Shown: positions 47,307 through 59,235 of the stretch, in pieces
Position numbering within the stretch: the first letter of the stretch is position 1
How the letters are laid out: each line of letters begins with the position of its first letter
DNA from: Pyricularia pennisetigena
Lineage: Eukaryota > Ascomycota > Sordariomycetes > Magnaporthales > Pyriculariaceae
Direction of reading: 5' to 3'
DNA length: 64,000 bases
Assembly (NCBI RefSeq): GCF_004337985.1
Contig: NC_043743.1
Span: forward strand, 3,612,580-3,676,579
Program-made: the position numbers and the translations under genes
The notes under the pieces: model-generated
Databases searched by the model: none
Told to the model about the DNA's origin: nothing
Seen by the model: the letters and a program-made list of their open reading frames with translations, nothing else

Positions 47307-49298
47307 CATATATAATTCAAGCATCATAATTCCTCCGCAACTAAGCTTTTATTCTAGGGCAGATCAATTAGCTTTCTGGGTGGCTTCGAGAAGAAAAGCT
47401 TCGCACGGGAAAACATGCATGGAACTTCTTTTGGCCTTGCACATTCAGGCTTCTGCCTTGGAAATATGTGGGAGATTATAATCGTGTACTCGGCAAGAAG
47501 CAAGTTTTATAGAGAACCAAATCGGAAAGTCACTACCGTACATAAAGTTTTGCTGCTACACCGCCGGTGGCACGGCATAATAGCCCGCAGAGCTACCTTA
47601 TGTTCACGCCCCCCCATGGTTCCGGCAAACATATGTCGGTTGGGCACTGCGTGTCGGAGCGTAAAGAAACTTCGGTCGATCTCCCATCACCATGTGAGAA
47701 GGAATGTAGCCAAATAAACAAAACATACCTTAGGTAAGTGCCAGGGTGTTCTTTTCCTCTTGCATGGAAGAACCCCCATCAACAGTACAAGGTACTGAGG
47801 GTCTTGAAGCAGCATACTTACCTATCCCCCGGGAACCATGCCATCCTACCCTTACCCTCGAGATGCCGGCCGAATGAGGATCTACACGTCGTCCATAGGC
47901 AAAATGTTCTCTTTGAGCGTGGATCATCATGCGTGTACGTACAAACAACCCCGAGCCAGGGGTCCACATGAAGTATCAATAGCCCCCAGAAAATTCCCTT
48001 TTTCTATTTCCCCCTTCCAGCCACCACTGCCGAGATGTCCTCCTGCTCCCCTACGTCTGCCGCATGTCAACAAGGCATGCCGTCTCTGTCGCGAGGAACC
48101 AGTGGCGGTGTAGAAACACCAATAGTGTCTTCGAAACTCTGCTCCAAGGGCATGTTTTGGGCACAAGAGACCGCTTGGACAAAATCTTGTGGCCCGGTGC
48201 CCGGAGAAGTGCGCTGCGAGGGTTGGGATCATCTCCCAGCACCCTGATCATCATTCCCCTTGCTCTCCACCCTTGAAACAGGCATCTCGTAGTCTGCTCT
48301 GGCTCTAGCCGGTCACAACAAGCTGTGTGACTCTGCCGTGCATAGACTCTGGATACGAGCATGGCAAAGGTAGCATCTCGTCTAGGGGGTACTGTGCTGA
48401 TTGAATGATATCATGACGGGACTTTGATAACGATAGCCTGTCAACATGTATAGGCGGTTTTATACGGCCAAGGGACTTTTATAGAATATTCTCTATGCTT
48501 CCTAGCCGTATGGCTCGCTGCCGTAACTCTGATATTATATTATAAGTCTCTATGATAACAGCACTAAAAGCCGTCACCACTGGCGAGCCTAGTCTGGATT
48601 TTGTTGACCTCAGACATCAACCGTGCTTGTGCAGACGTTCTTCCACGTGTTGGCTTGGAAAAGATTACCTGGGGCAAACAAGATCAGAAAGATAGTTTCA
48701 ACGTTGGAGACACGCCCGCAACTTTATCACATACCAAAAACACGTTGTGCTATGGGAATGGTTCATCTCTACTTTTGTGCCAAACATGAGACGAACTATT
48801 GCGAAGAAACCGGTTGCAGAAAAGCCAAACACAGACAGGAAATTGACTCTGCACAGCACGAACCACATCAACTTTGTTTGTTCCAGGTCGAGGTCATCCG
48901 TCATGGTTTGTTGGTTTTGTTGATGGTTCACAAGGCGTTTAGTCTGCCTGGTCTCATATTTCCACACTATCGATAATTGCCCTACGATGTACGCCTCTAC
49001 AGGGCTGGCCGGGGATTATTCCACGTCAAGGTTCTGCCCAGTTATAATCTCCCCGAGTTTGCGATTTCTTCTAGAAAGATAGTCGATCGAGCCAAACAGG
49101 TCTGCCTTGTCTTGGCTGACTGGTTAAACCTGGGTGAAGGACATTTGCTTCTTGCCTTTCTTGAAAACGGGATCACGCACTAACGAACAGCCACTTATTT
49201 CTTTCCAAAGACATGGACAAGGGGTAAGAAAAAAAAACAAAAAACAAAAGGACAAGACATTGGGGTTGTCTGATACCTCCACCTGCAAACTGCACCAT

Positions 49299-49300
<2 letters not shown>

Positions 49301-49333
<33 letters not shown>
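49301..49333 (+). repeat. Poly(A) tract, 33 nt
   Basis: Uninterrupted run of 33 A followed by GCACGCGCGCG; intergenic. Confidence 0.95.
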
Positions 49334-49334
<1 letters not shown>

Positions 49335-49474
49335 CACGCGCGCGTCGCACAGTGCTCCCGTCCTCCCAACACCCTGTCATCATGCCGGCGGGAACGTCAT
49401 CCCAAAGGCAGCCGCTTCTCCCTTGCTGACCTTTAACTCGCCGTAAACAAGTGGAGACCTACCACCCATACCTC

Positions 49475-49492
49475 TTTTTTTTTTTTTTTTTT
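49475..49492 (+). repeat. Poly(T) tract, 18 nt
   Basis: Uninterrupted T run about 140 bases after the A33 tract and in the opposite orientation. Confidence 0.9.
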
Positions 49493-51262
49493 CCATGGCG
49501 GACTAACAACACTGTACAGAAGTACGTACACACCCTCCACCCCCGGGCTTGGCCCTAGCAAAGCCCAGCAAAGAGAGTGGAAAATGAAAGAAGAAAGCGA
49601 GAGAAATGAAGAAGCAAAGGCTCGCATCGCAGTGGAAGATGAAATGGAGACGCTGACATCCTGGCTCTGAGCGCCTGCTTCTTCCACAAGTCCCCGAGTT
49701 GCCCGCCAAGGCAAAGAGAGGGTAAGGGGAATGAATGGGCGAGGCAATACCTACTACTGTCCTTGGGTTCGTCGTAAACTAACTACTTCAGGCATACTCC
49801 ATAGTATAACGCAAGTTAGGTTGAGCTGTGGGTTCGTAAGCTTATTACTACGGAGCACGGCGCTTTCTTTAGCCTCCTAAAATTGTGGATTTTGGTTTTA
49901 TCAAGCACGCACGTGGGCTCGACGAACAGCGAACATAATGTTCGTTCCCACTTGTCGGTATCTCTTAAAGTCGATTCTATGAAAGTAATCTCTTTCGGAA
50001 GTCTCCCATATGCGGACAAATGCGGGTTCTGCTTATCTCAAAGAAGGGAACCCCCTTTGAATTTTGATTACTTCTAGAAGTGGTGGAGCCCCCTTTTAAC
50101 GGGTAAGAATAATAATATACACAAGGGCTGGTAAGATACTTTGATCAGGACTAAGTAGAAAGAAGAGATCTAAAACAGTCACCAACAATTAAGTATTAGA
50201 GCTACCTTTTTCAGGTCTAGATCAATGGAGTCGACGGCTCCGGGTTGTGTTTTTAGGGGTAGCTTGCACTTCCTAGTCAGAGAAACATACAAGGAAAAAA
50301 AAGTTGCCCACGTTACCCTGAACAACCAGCCCAGGAGCTAGTGGCAAGTTCAGATACAACAGTCGGGCGGTTCATCTAAAAACAGGTGCATTTTCCGCCG
50401 TCGGGTCAGAGCTCAGCCCACCCGAGCTTTTCTTTGTGCACCAGAGCTAAACCCCGCCGAGACCCGGAAGGTGGAGGAGGAGTTAGAGAAGGAAGGAAAG
50501 GAAGGTTACGAATGGTAAGGTAAGGTAGTGTAAGGGTGGGTGTGTTGTGTGTGTTGTGTGTGGCTTTCCATCAAAACAAACTCAGAAGGAAACACGAGGG
50601 TCGGTAACCTCGTGGCTCGTGTCGACCCGAGCGTGCCGTATTACATGACAATCAAAATTTTGATCTTTAATCATGTCAAATTCGCTACCTTGTCCTCGGG
50701 ACTCCCTTGCCGTACTTTGTTCCATTGAGGTTCGATAAGCGAGACGAAGTTCTAGAGAAGAAAACGAAGAGCAATAGAAAAAAAAAAGAAGGAAAAAAAA
50801 AGGAAAAATAGACAATAGAAATTATCCAATTCGCTCAACCGTTGATTTTTTTTTTGTCCAGCCCAGCTTCAGATTCATCACGTCTCGAAAGTTCTCAGCT
50901 AATAGCTTTGACAGCCGCCAGACAAGATCAAGCCTGTGAACCGAAACCCTTGCATGCCGCGTGACAAGTGAGCAGAATTGAGCGGCAAAGTCGAGTGGCA
51001 CAGCTACAGGAGATGGGGGGCTCGTGCGTAGGCGGCAAAACCGCGGGAGTGGATCTGCTTTTAACCACGAGAGCAACACAAACAACAGAAAAGAGCGTTG
51101 TAGACGGGACTTATCGCACTCGCATTCGCCCAATTGCCTGTTCAGGGGCGAAGGGACCCGGTGAGGGGTTTTGGTACCGCGGTGACTGAATCGTCAACCT
51201 ATCTTCAGAGGAGTCAAAGTTCAAGGTACGCAAGGCATTTATTTACATACAAAGTACAAGAC

Positions 51263-51282
51263 AAAAAAAAAAAAAAAAAAAA
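51263..51282 (+). repeat. Poly(A) tract, 20 nt
   Basis: Uninterrupted run of 20 A in the 13-kb gene-poor stretch. Confidence 0.9.
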
Positions 51283-53680
51283 CCCAGCCTGCGCCGTACG
51301 CCGCGCCATCTGTTTAGCTCCAGATTGCTGGTCTAGACTGAACGTCTGCGAACGGTAGTTCAGGGAAGAAGAGGGAGGAAATTTGTTTGTAGCAACAATT
51401 TTAGTTGTGTGGCGTGTGTCTTGAACGATGCGCAAAATGGCCTGCGGCATGGGCCTTCCGGCACATCCGTGGTCACCTTTACATGACGGTTGTTAGAGAT
51501 CAAGCAGCAAGTCACTCTTTTTTTTTTTTTTTCTGCTTGCCGCGACACACGGGCGCCAAAATCCACAGCGAATGCAGGTCGGAGTCTGGGCTGCGTTCAC
51601 TTTGTCTTGGGTTGTCCAATCACCAAGAGAATCTGCGCCAAGGTAGCCGAATCTCAAAAAGGCTTTGCCTTCCCATCACCTTGGGAATAGGTGCCGATCC
51701 CGCACTCACCATGTGTCGAGGGTACATCGTGTACTGCGCGGCTTTACGCAGCTGGCCATTTTGCGCTAGCAATTTGATTGGGTTGTTTAATGCCGTTTTT
51801 GTTTTCTCTGAGCTTTCAGGAGAGGGGGAAATTTAATCCCTTTTTTTTTTCTCTTCATTATTTTGGATTGAATGTGCAAATATCACGGGAGATTGGGAAC
51901 CCGCAATGTCATTTATGCAAACCCCCAAAGCCCCTCAAGTTGCCCCAGCGAGCATAGACGTTTTGTTCATAGGCGAGAACCATCAATCAAGTGGCATAAA
52001 AATCCACACAGCCCTGCGCCAGCAGCCTCGAAATAGGCCATCCGAGATGAGGTGCTAACATTGACACAAAAACTTCCATCATCATCTCGAATCAATTCAG
52101 TGTGTCGCGGTGCAAAATTTCCGAGCAAGAAAGAAAGCTCGTCAACATATAACCAGCAATTGCGCAGGAGAAATTCCCCCGGTCCTCTTGGTACGGCCCC
52201 GGCAAGTGGGGGGCAGAAAATGACGAATTGCGCAGGGCTAATGTCACTGAAAAGCATGTGACCGGGTTTATACATGATCTCCCGAATCGCTTCCAAGAAT
52301 GCTTGGGAATGTGGGATAAAATGATAGGATGCAAATTTCATGATAATATCTATTATAATCATTTTGATTCCTTGACAAAATATTTTTTGCAGGTATTTTA
52401 GTTGATTGCAAACTACATATACGTAGTATGGAGGCATGTGAAGTTAACTCGTTTTTGTCTTTCCCCTCCACTTACCCGGCATCGGGATCCAACCCTTTTT
52501 TTTTCTTTTTGCTTGCGCCCCCAAAATGGAGTCCAAAATGTCACCCGGGGGAGAGCAAGCACGCTGCGGTCCAAGCCGAGAAGCTGCTTTGGCTCTACAA
52601 GGTGAGAACCCACGCCGATCTCAATGACGGGCACTCCCTGGTTGCCGTTTCCGGAACGAGAGAGTCCTTGCGAGTGTTATCCCGATTGTCGATACGATCT
52701 TTTTTCCTTGGTTTTGACTTTTGAACTTTACTTGTTTATCGCGAAATAATGGCAAGATCAACACTGCAAGCTGCCCAACCCAGCATCTTTCCCCGGCCTC
52801 TCGGGTCTGCTCCCCACTCCAAGAGTCAGTTTTGTTTGGTTGTCATGGTCCACGTTGTTCACGACGATCATCGCCCGCAAGGGAGCCTTGGGGAGGGAAG
52901 GGTCCCCCTTTCTTTTCAAGATGCGGTTTACGATGTCTAACATCAGAAGTCCATTCGGTTGCGGAAAAACCAGGGTAGGGCTTTTAGGTAGAACACCGGG
53001 TAACACGATCCTCCTTATCCTTTACCGGAGTAATTTGTTCGCAAAGAGTACCACGTCCGGTACCAAGGTAGCGTGACAGCGGGAATGAACCAGGGTATGC
53101 TCTTTTCTTTTCGTTCGTCATTAATCCACACTTACCACCCGTCCCCATCTCTCGTTTAACCACCTGACATGCGAACAGCGTGCAACCACCACCTTTTACT
53201 CTTGAGGTACCTCGTAGGAGGTATCATACCAAGTCCATAATATGCAAATTAAGAAAAAAAGCGGAAAATGGCTTGTCGTCCTGGCGGTCAGCACGCGTAA
53301 GCCATTTTTGTTCTGGTGATGGATCATATCCGCAAAACCCCTATTTCTTCCCATGGTCCCCACAATCCCGCGATAAGACGAAGAAGCAAAAATACGAAAT
53401 AACCGCCGATTTCGTCGGTCACCTTCGGAAGGTCCGAGCATCTAAAGATGCCGAGGCGCCGTCGCACCGCAGATTTTCGTCGTCCACAACAGGCTACCGC
53501 CCCGGGCTGAGGAACCACAGCATCTGAAGGTTGTTTTCAGCGGGTTTTTAGTGTGATTGTTTCCCTCTCTGCAGCGATGGAGCTGACCAACACACCCCGG
53601 TGCATTTCCTTTTTCCTACTGTACCGCTTCAATGATGGTGTACACAACTAACCAACCAGACAGAAGCGCGCGTAACTCGC

Positions 53681-53716
53681 TTTTTTTTTTTTTTCTCTCT
53701 CTCTCTCTCTCTCTCT
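53681..53716 (+). repeat. T14 followed by (CT)11
   Basis: A compound simple repeat: 14 T, then eleven perfect CT units, then further CCCT-type variants to about 53730. Confidence 0.9.
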
Positions 53717-54055
53717 CCCTCTCCCTCTCTTTGGTAGTTATTCACCTCACCAATCTGTACTGTACCACTTTGGACAGTGATGCTGTCATCCGCTGTGGGT
53801 AGCCAGGGGAAGCCTGCAGCCGAACGGGCTGCCCACATCCCCTCATATGGTTCATCGGCCGTACAACCTTACCGTGGTTCATCCGGGTGTCATTCGTCCG
53901 ACTCGCGTCAAAGGGTCCAGGGTATATCGCCATCATTATCGACTGGGATGACACGTCCCATCGCTTAAAGCGGGTGTCGACCGTTGAATGGCCTCGGGAC
54001 TCCTCCGAATGGGGCCAAGCGGTAGATGGGACGATAACTGAGCATTTTGGGGGCT

Positions 54056-54080
54056 TTTTGTTTTGTTTTGTTTTGTTTTG
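54056..54080 (+). repeat. Pentanucleotide repeat (TTTTG)5
   Basis: Five perfect TTTTG units. Confidence 0.9.
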
Positions 54081-55581
54081 TTTGTTTCGATTTTTGAGGT
54101 GACTAGTCTGCGTTGTGAGTATTCGAGTCTCTTGAAAACCGTCAAAGCTTTGTCACGATTAGGTCTGTGCCAGCGCTGTGATATGGTATGTTTTGATTTA
54201 TTTTTTGATTTTATTTATTTTCTTAAAAAAAAAGAAAAAAGGAAAAAGAAACCTGGCCCCACAAAACACAGACGGCACGTTTAAAAAGCGTCCACACATA
54301 AAAGCACGCAAACAAATGACAACATTTACTTCGTACTGCGCAAGTACTGGATGATACATACCCTCGAGGCAACCCTTGCGGGAGGTGGTTGGAAGGAATG
54401 CCCGAGAGACAGACCTGAGGCGGGCGGGACCTGATGCTACACAGCCCACACTCACGACTCTGCCTTTGCAGATGGAACCCACCAATGCGCGGGGCGCGCA
54501 GGGCAGACCAAGCCCGCCAGTCCTCCACCTGTGGCTAGTGCGAATTTGATAGAGGTGGAGGGGGGGAAACGAGGCAAAAAAAAGTCATGACAGTTTACAA
54601 AAGACACAGCCCCATAAATAGCAACTTGCTCCCCATGCAAAATGTCGTGTAACAGCACCGAGAGTGTTGTACGAGATGGGGTTAACGTAGGTCAAAGTCT
54701 AAGTACAAAAATTCTAGGATTGTCCCAGTGCTTGTTTGTCTTACAGGGAATTAGTCTACCACAGTAATTAATACTGCGTACTACTCTTCTGTCAGCATTA
54801 GGGAAGCAACAACCGTGTTGAATACGATTCGTCGAATATTCCATTCTCTCTTTGTAATACCCATCCTCGCCGTCCTGCCGTGTGTGGTAATATTACCTAA
54901 GCATTTCCATTTTAAAAAAATGATTGGACCGTGCTTTTTTTTACAGACATTGATAACGGATGACCAAGATGCCTGCCGGCCGGCGCATGAATAGACCCCA
55001 TCAGGAGCACGCCTGCGTTTGGAACCCTGGACTCAGGTATGTACCTTGTTAGTACTGTTTGTATACATGTGTAGGCTGGCGAAGTATAATGTAGTAATGG
55101 TGGCTATGGGGAAGTGTCCATACGGCGTCCCCTTGCCTACATGGCGACGGAGAAGTCTTGAAACTGAAAGCATGTCCGGATGCTGCGCTGAACATAGTAG
55201 TTTTGAAGACCAACAGGGCGGCAAGCAACAAATCTGGACTCAATCGATAACTAAACCTTGGGCAAAATGATACGCGGCACGCAGGCCTGGCATCAACAAA
55301 GCACGGCGCTGGGTCCGGTCCCAGGGCCGGCAGTTACTCTAGCGTCTCGTGGCCAAGTTACATGGTCGTCTTGTCCTGCAAAGAGACGCCATAATCTCGG
55401 GGACGAACTTGGTGATTGCGAATCAAACGGACGGATAAGCGAGATGGGGCCCCCTTCAAGCTGCATATGCGGGTGGTCTGAGCCAGCGGGAGGGATGAGA
55501 GGTTCCACAGCCAGGGAAGGCTGGCAGGGCGGGCAAGAGAAAGGTCAGCCGCTGCCGTCCAAGAGGAGGAGGGAAGAACAG

Positions 55582-55602
55582 AAAAAAAAAAAAAAAAAAA
55601 AA
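55582..55602 (+). repeat. Poly(A) tract, 21 nt
   Basis: Uninterrupted run of 21 A preceded by a purine-rich stretch; intergenic. Confidence 0.9.
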
Positions 55603-58217
55603 GACTAATGCGGCTAACTGGTAGGCGAACGGGAGGGCTAGACTTGGCTTGTCTGAAATTTCGATGATAATGATACTGGTGATGATGAATGACGATGCGC
55701 ATCGTTTGGTCAATGCTGAAAAAAAAAAAAAAAGAGATGCCGTCTGCCATACCGTGGCTGTAGCTTATCATGGTTATTGTCCTCTTGGGCGGTCTTGATA
55801 ATAATCACGACAACAATGCGAGGAGCGGCGCCTCGCACGGCAGGACATGAAAACAAGGGACGTGCGGTATGACGACTCCTGCGCTCTCGGCAGATCTCCC
55901 CGGAAGTGTACTGTAGATTGATGAACTGTAATATTACCTCCCTGGCTTGGGGCTCTCGTGTAATTGCTGCGGCGGCGTGCCGTATGATTGATGCACATTT
56001 GATCCCCGCTGACTTCATGCCCCCGGAACAAAGTTGAAGGATCAACATAGGGTCCCTATAACGAAAGCGCAAGCAATCGTATTTTCGCTCCCTTGAATTC
56101 CCGACCGACCGAGCTTGACTTACTTCCATGATCCCATCAATTCACCAAACCCGAACGGCAGACAAGCAGAGATAAGCAGGGGCAAGGATGATGTGGTCAC
56201 GGTACCTTATAGTTGTAGCACCGCACGGGGAGGTAATCTTGCCTTTGAAGGAAACAAGCCCTGGCAAGACAAGGTAGCACCAACCAAATGGTTACTACCA
56301 TGGAAGGGTTGCGGGCTGTCGGCGCAAACACAACAAACAACAACATAAAAAAGCAAAAAGAAAAAAGAGAAAAAAAAAGGCAAAGCACGGACGGGGAGCC
56401 AGTAAAGTGTCGTGATCCAGGATCCCTGCCTCTATCAATACCCACCTACGTAAGAGGCCAACTGGCTGCGGGTGGCTTCACAGTATGAAATAGCATAACA
56501 CACGTACCGAAAACTGTATCTGAGCTCCTTCCAATTCTGTGATAGCCTTATTTGCTTTGCGCGCCCGACTTAACTTGCCTTGCCGTTCCTACTGCGGCAG
56601 AAGGTATGCGGCATGAATGCGTCTTGCGTGCAACCAACTCAATTTTGGAAGGCACCTGCATACTGTAGGTAGGTAAGGAGGAAAGTAGGTACGGTATCTA
56701 CAGTGTATCTAATTACCAATTACCGCAAATCGACAAAGCCTTCTCTAAGCCGTCCCTTCCTCCCCTTTGTCGGGTCTGGAGAGATTGATGCAAGGACAGC
56801 AAGCATTTCGAAAAGTAGAGGCCGTCTCCGCCTCCTGTAAACTGGCCCAGCACCAACACTCACCACAAGCCGAAGCTCTACAATCGGCCCATTCCATCCT
56901 TCTGTCGTCATATTCCAGAATCGGGATTATTTAGTTTGCGTGGCTTCTCTTCTACCCGCTGCGGATCTAAGGCGGTCAGCCAAAAAGATGCAAAAGCAAA
57001 ACGACAAGGCACAAACATGCAAACATGACAGTTGGCTGACTGACTTGCATGATGTATGGAGTTCACCGGCCTGAACTCGTGACATTTCGTCGATCAGGTA
57101 CACAATGAACTCGAATTGCGGACATTTGCAGCTTATGCTGAACTGACCACCCTTAGTTCTCGAGTCTAGCCTGGCAGGTCTTTAGTCCCCTTTAACGGGT
57201 GTGTTTGTGCCTGGAACTTGTCGCGGGCTAATGCTAACAGGCACACCCCGGACTCGTGTAGACCTCGACGCACATCAACGGGTGGCCGCTTGAGTGCTAG
57301 CCAGGGACGGTCTGCAGTACCTTTGTGATGATCAGCCCAGTTGCCCGGCTGGCTTCATTGTTGTGACAAACCGAGACATATTTCTCTGCGCACTTGCAGC
57401 ATCCCTATCCACGGATCCCCGAGGCCAGGAAAAGACGTTTGATTTTAGTTCTGGAGATAAGCTCAGACCGAGAGGGGCCTTTTGGTTTGGTCACTCCTCG
57501 TCCATCAGCATCCCGACATACCCAAATGCGCTCGCTCACTCAAACATCTCAGCATTTTTGTCGACACTAGAATCGCATCTCGAATAATGACTCTTACTAC
57601 CACGCATTGAGCACCTTGCATGAGGATTGACAGCGACCATTGATACATTTCATATCCTTCGCATCAACTCTTCTTGTGGCTCAAGATCAATCTCGATCTT
57701 TTCGATGCCACGATTTTCCTGCCGTTCCACGCCGAGTGGGGTCGCGGCTACGACGCTTGTGGTGCAAGCCAGGACCATTTTTTCTTTTGATCTTTCTGCT
57801 GCTCATTTGATTTCGATCCGTGCATGCTCCTTGTATTGACTCGCCAGGCGATATCATTTCAACAGAACATAACTATCTATGTCACCCGTTACTTCCGACT
57901 GCCTTTTTGGGAAGTTTTCTTTTCCGTTATGTTCTCTATCGATTTTACTATGTTGCTTCTTCACAGTGTTTGTCTGCTACCCGTCCACCACCAACATGAA
58001 CACATGAACATGAATCGTGCTGCTGAAATCTTTCGCCTGCTTGTCTGTCTATCGCCCCTCGAAGACCCGAGAGTGGAAGACTCCTGTCCGACACGTGTGT
58101 AGGTAGGTTGCGGGCGGCGCTATAGGAGGGACCGGGATGAGAGGCCAAGATGCTAGCTAGGGTTGCACCAGCTAGGTCAGGGGCGTGGGTGTGCTGACAG
58201 GGCCTTGCTAGACAGGG

Positions 58218-58250
<33 letters not shown>
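58218..58250 (+). repeat. Poly(A) tract, 33 nt
   Basis: Uninterrupted run of 33 A flanked by G triplets (GACAGGG before, GGGTAG after), about 1 kb upstream of the homeobox start. Confidence 0.95.
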
Positions 58251-58253
<3 letters not shown>

Positions 58254-58533
58254 TAGTAGCCCGTCCCCAGCTATGGTCAAATCAGCGCCGCTGGCGCCGA
58301 ATCACAGCCATGCCAGAGAGACCCCCGCACAACAGGACAGGCCCTGGGTTCCCTTGCCCAATTGCAATGAAAACTCCGGAGCTTTTGACCAAAGGGCTTG
58401 CAAGCGCTGGCTGACTGCTGGGGCCCCGCCCGCCGGGATAGGCAACCTGGGCGACTTGCCTACTGTGCTAGTAGCAGAGACATGGGTGCAGCCCCAAATC
58501 TCCACCCCCCCTTTGGGTGCCTTGCTTCCAGGG

Positions 58534-58557
58534 CCAGGTTCAGGTCCAGGTCCAGGG
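58534..58557 (+). repeat. Imperfect hexamer repeat (CCAGGT)4
   Basis: Four tandem hexamers, CCAGGT TCAGGT CCAGGT CCAGGG, in the probable leader of the homeobox gene. Confidence 0.85.
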
Positions 58558-59235
58558 CTTCTTTGGACCCAGACACAAGTCACCCTCCAGCCCACCCCGA
58601 GCGAGCCAGAGAGGTTGTGAGGGAAGCATGCGACAAGGGCGACATCACAGTGGGCGAAGGCTTCCGGGTTCTTCTATTCGTACATCGCACACCCCCTCTC
58701 TCACTCTCCTTCCCTACCATATCCCATCCTTTCCTACCGCCCTGCTTGCCTAGTGCCTTTTTCTCTGTTTACCTGCTTGTGCTTCTGCTTGTGCTTCTGC
58801 TTCTGCATCCTCTACTTGCTGGACCTTGAATCCGGAGTCAAACCGACGATAGGGCTTCCTGGGCAGGATTATGGCTTTTGTTTCTTGATTCTTCCAAGAC
58901 ACCGACATCTCCAACCCTCACTTTGTGCGCACGCTCCACCCAGACGGCCTGCGCCACTTTCGACTGCTCGTCGTCATAAACAAACGAGGTCCCCCGAATA
59001 TCGAACACCAAATCTTGTTTGATCCGGCACAGCAAACACTACGTTCGCTATCGAACACCACACTCATTTCCCGGACCGAGTCCGCTCATCAGCTTGTTTT
59101 TGGGTATCTGACCCCTAGTCACTCTTTACGCCAGGGATTTCTGTTGCGGGGGGTTGTTTGCCTCACGACCAAGGAGATAGAAGGTCTTTCAGACTGCTTG
59201 GGGTATCAGAAATCAGCGCAGCGGACAAACAAAGC

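Larger units (their letters stand above)
46155..59235. other. Gene-poor stretch of about 13 kb upstream of the homeobox gene
   Basis: No gene could be supported on either strand. The stretch is studded with homopolymers (A33 at 49301 and 58218, T18 at 49475, A20 at 51263, A21 at 55582), simple repeats and A/T-rich patches (for example 48410-48570 and 50060-50320) that may be worn transposon pieces. From about 57.6 kb the plus strand becomes pyrimidine-rich (notably 58690-58815), with several upstream ATGs, consistent with a long leader of the homeobox gene. No RNA gene was recognised, though a long non-coding RNA could not be seen by eye. Confidence 0.55.
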
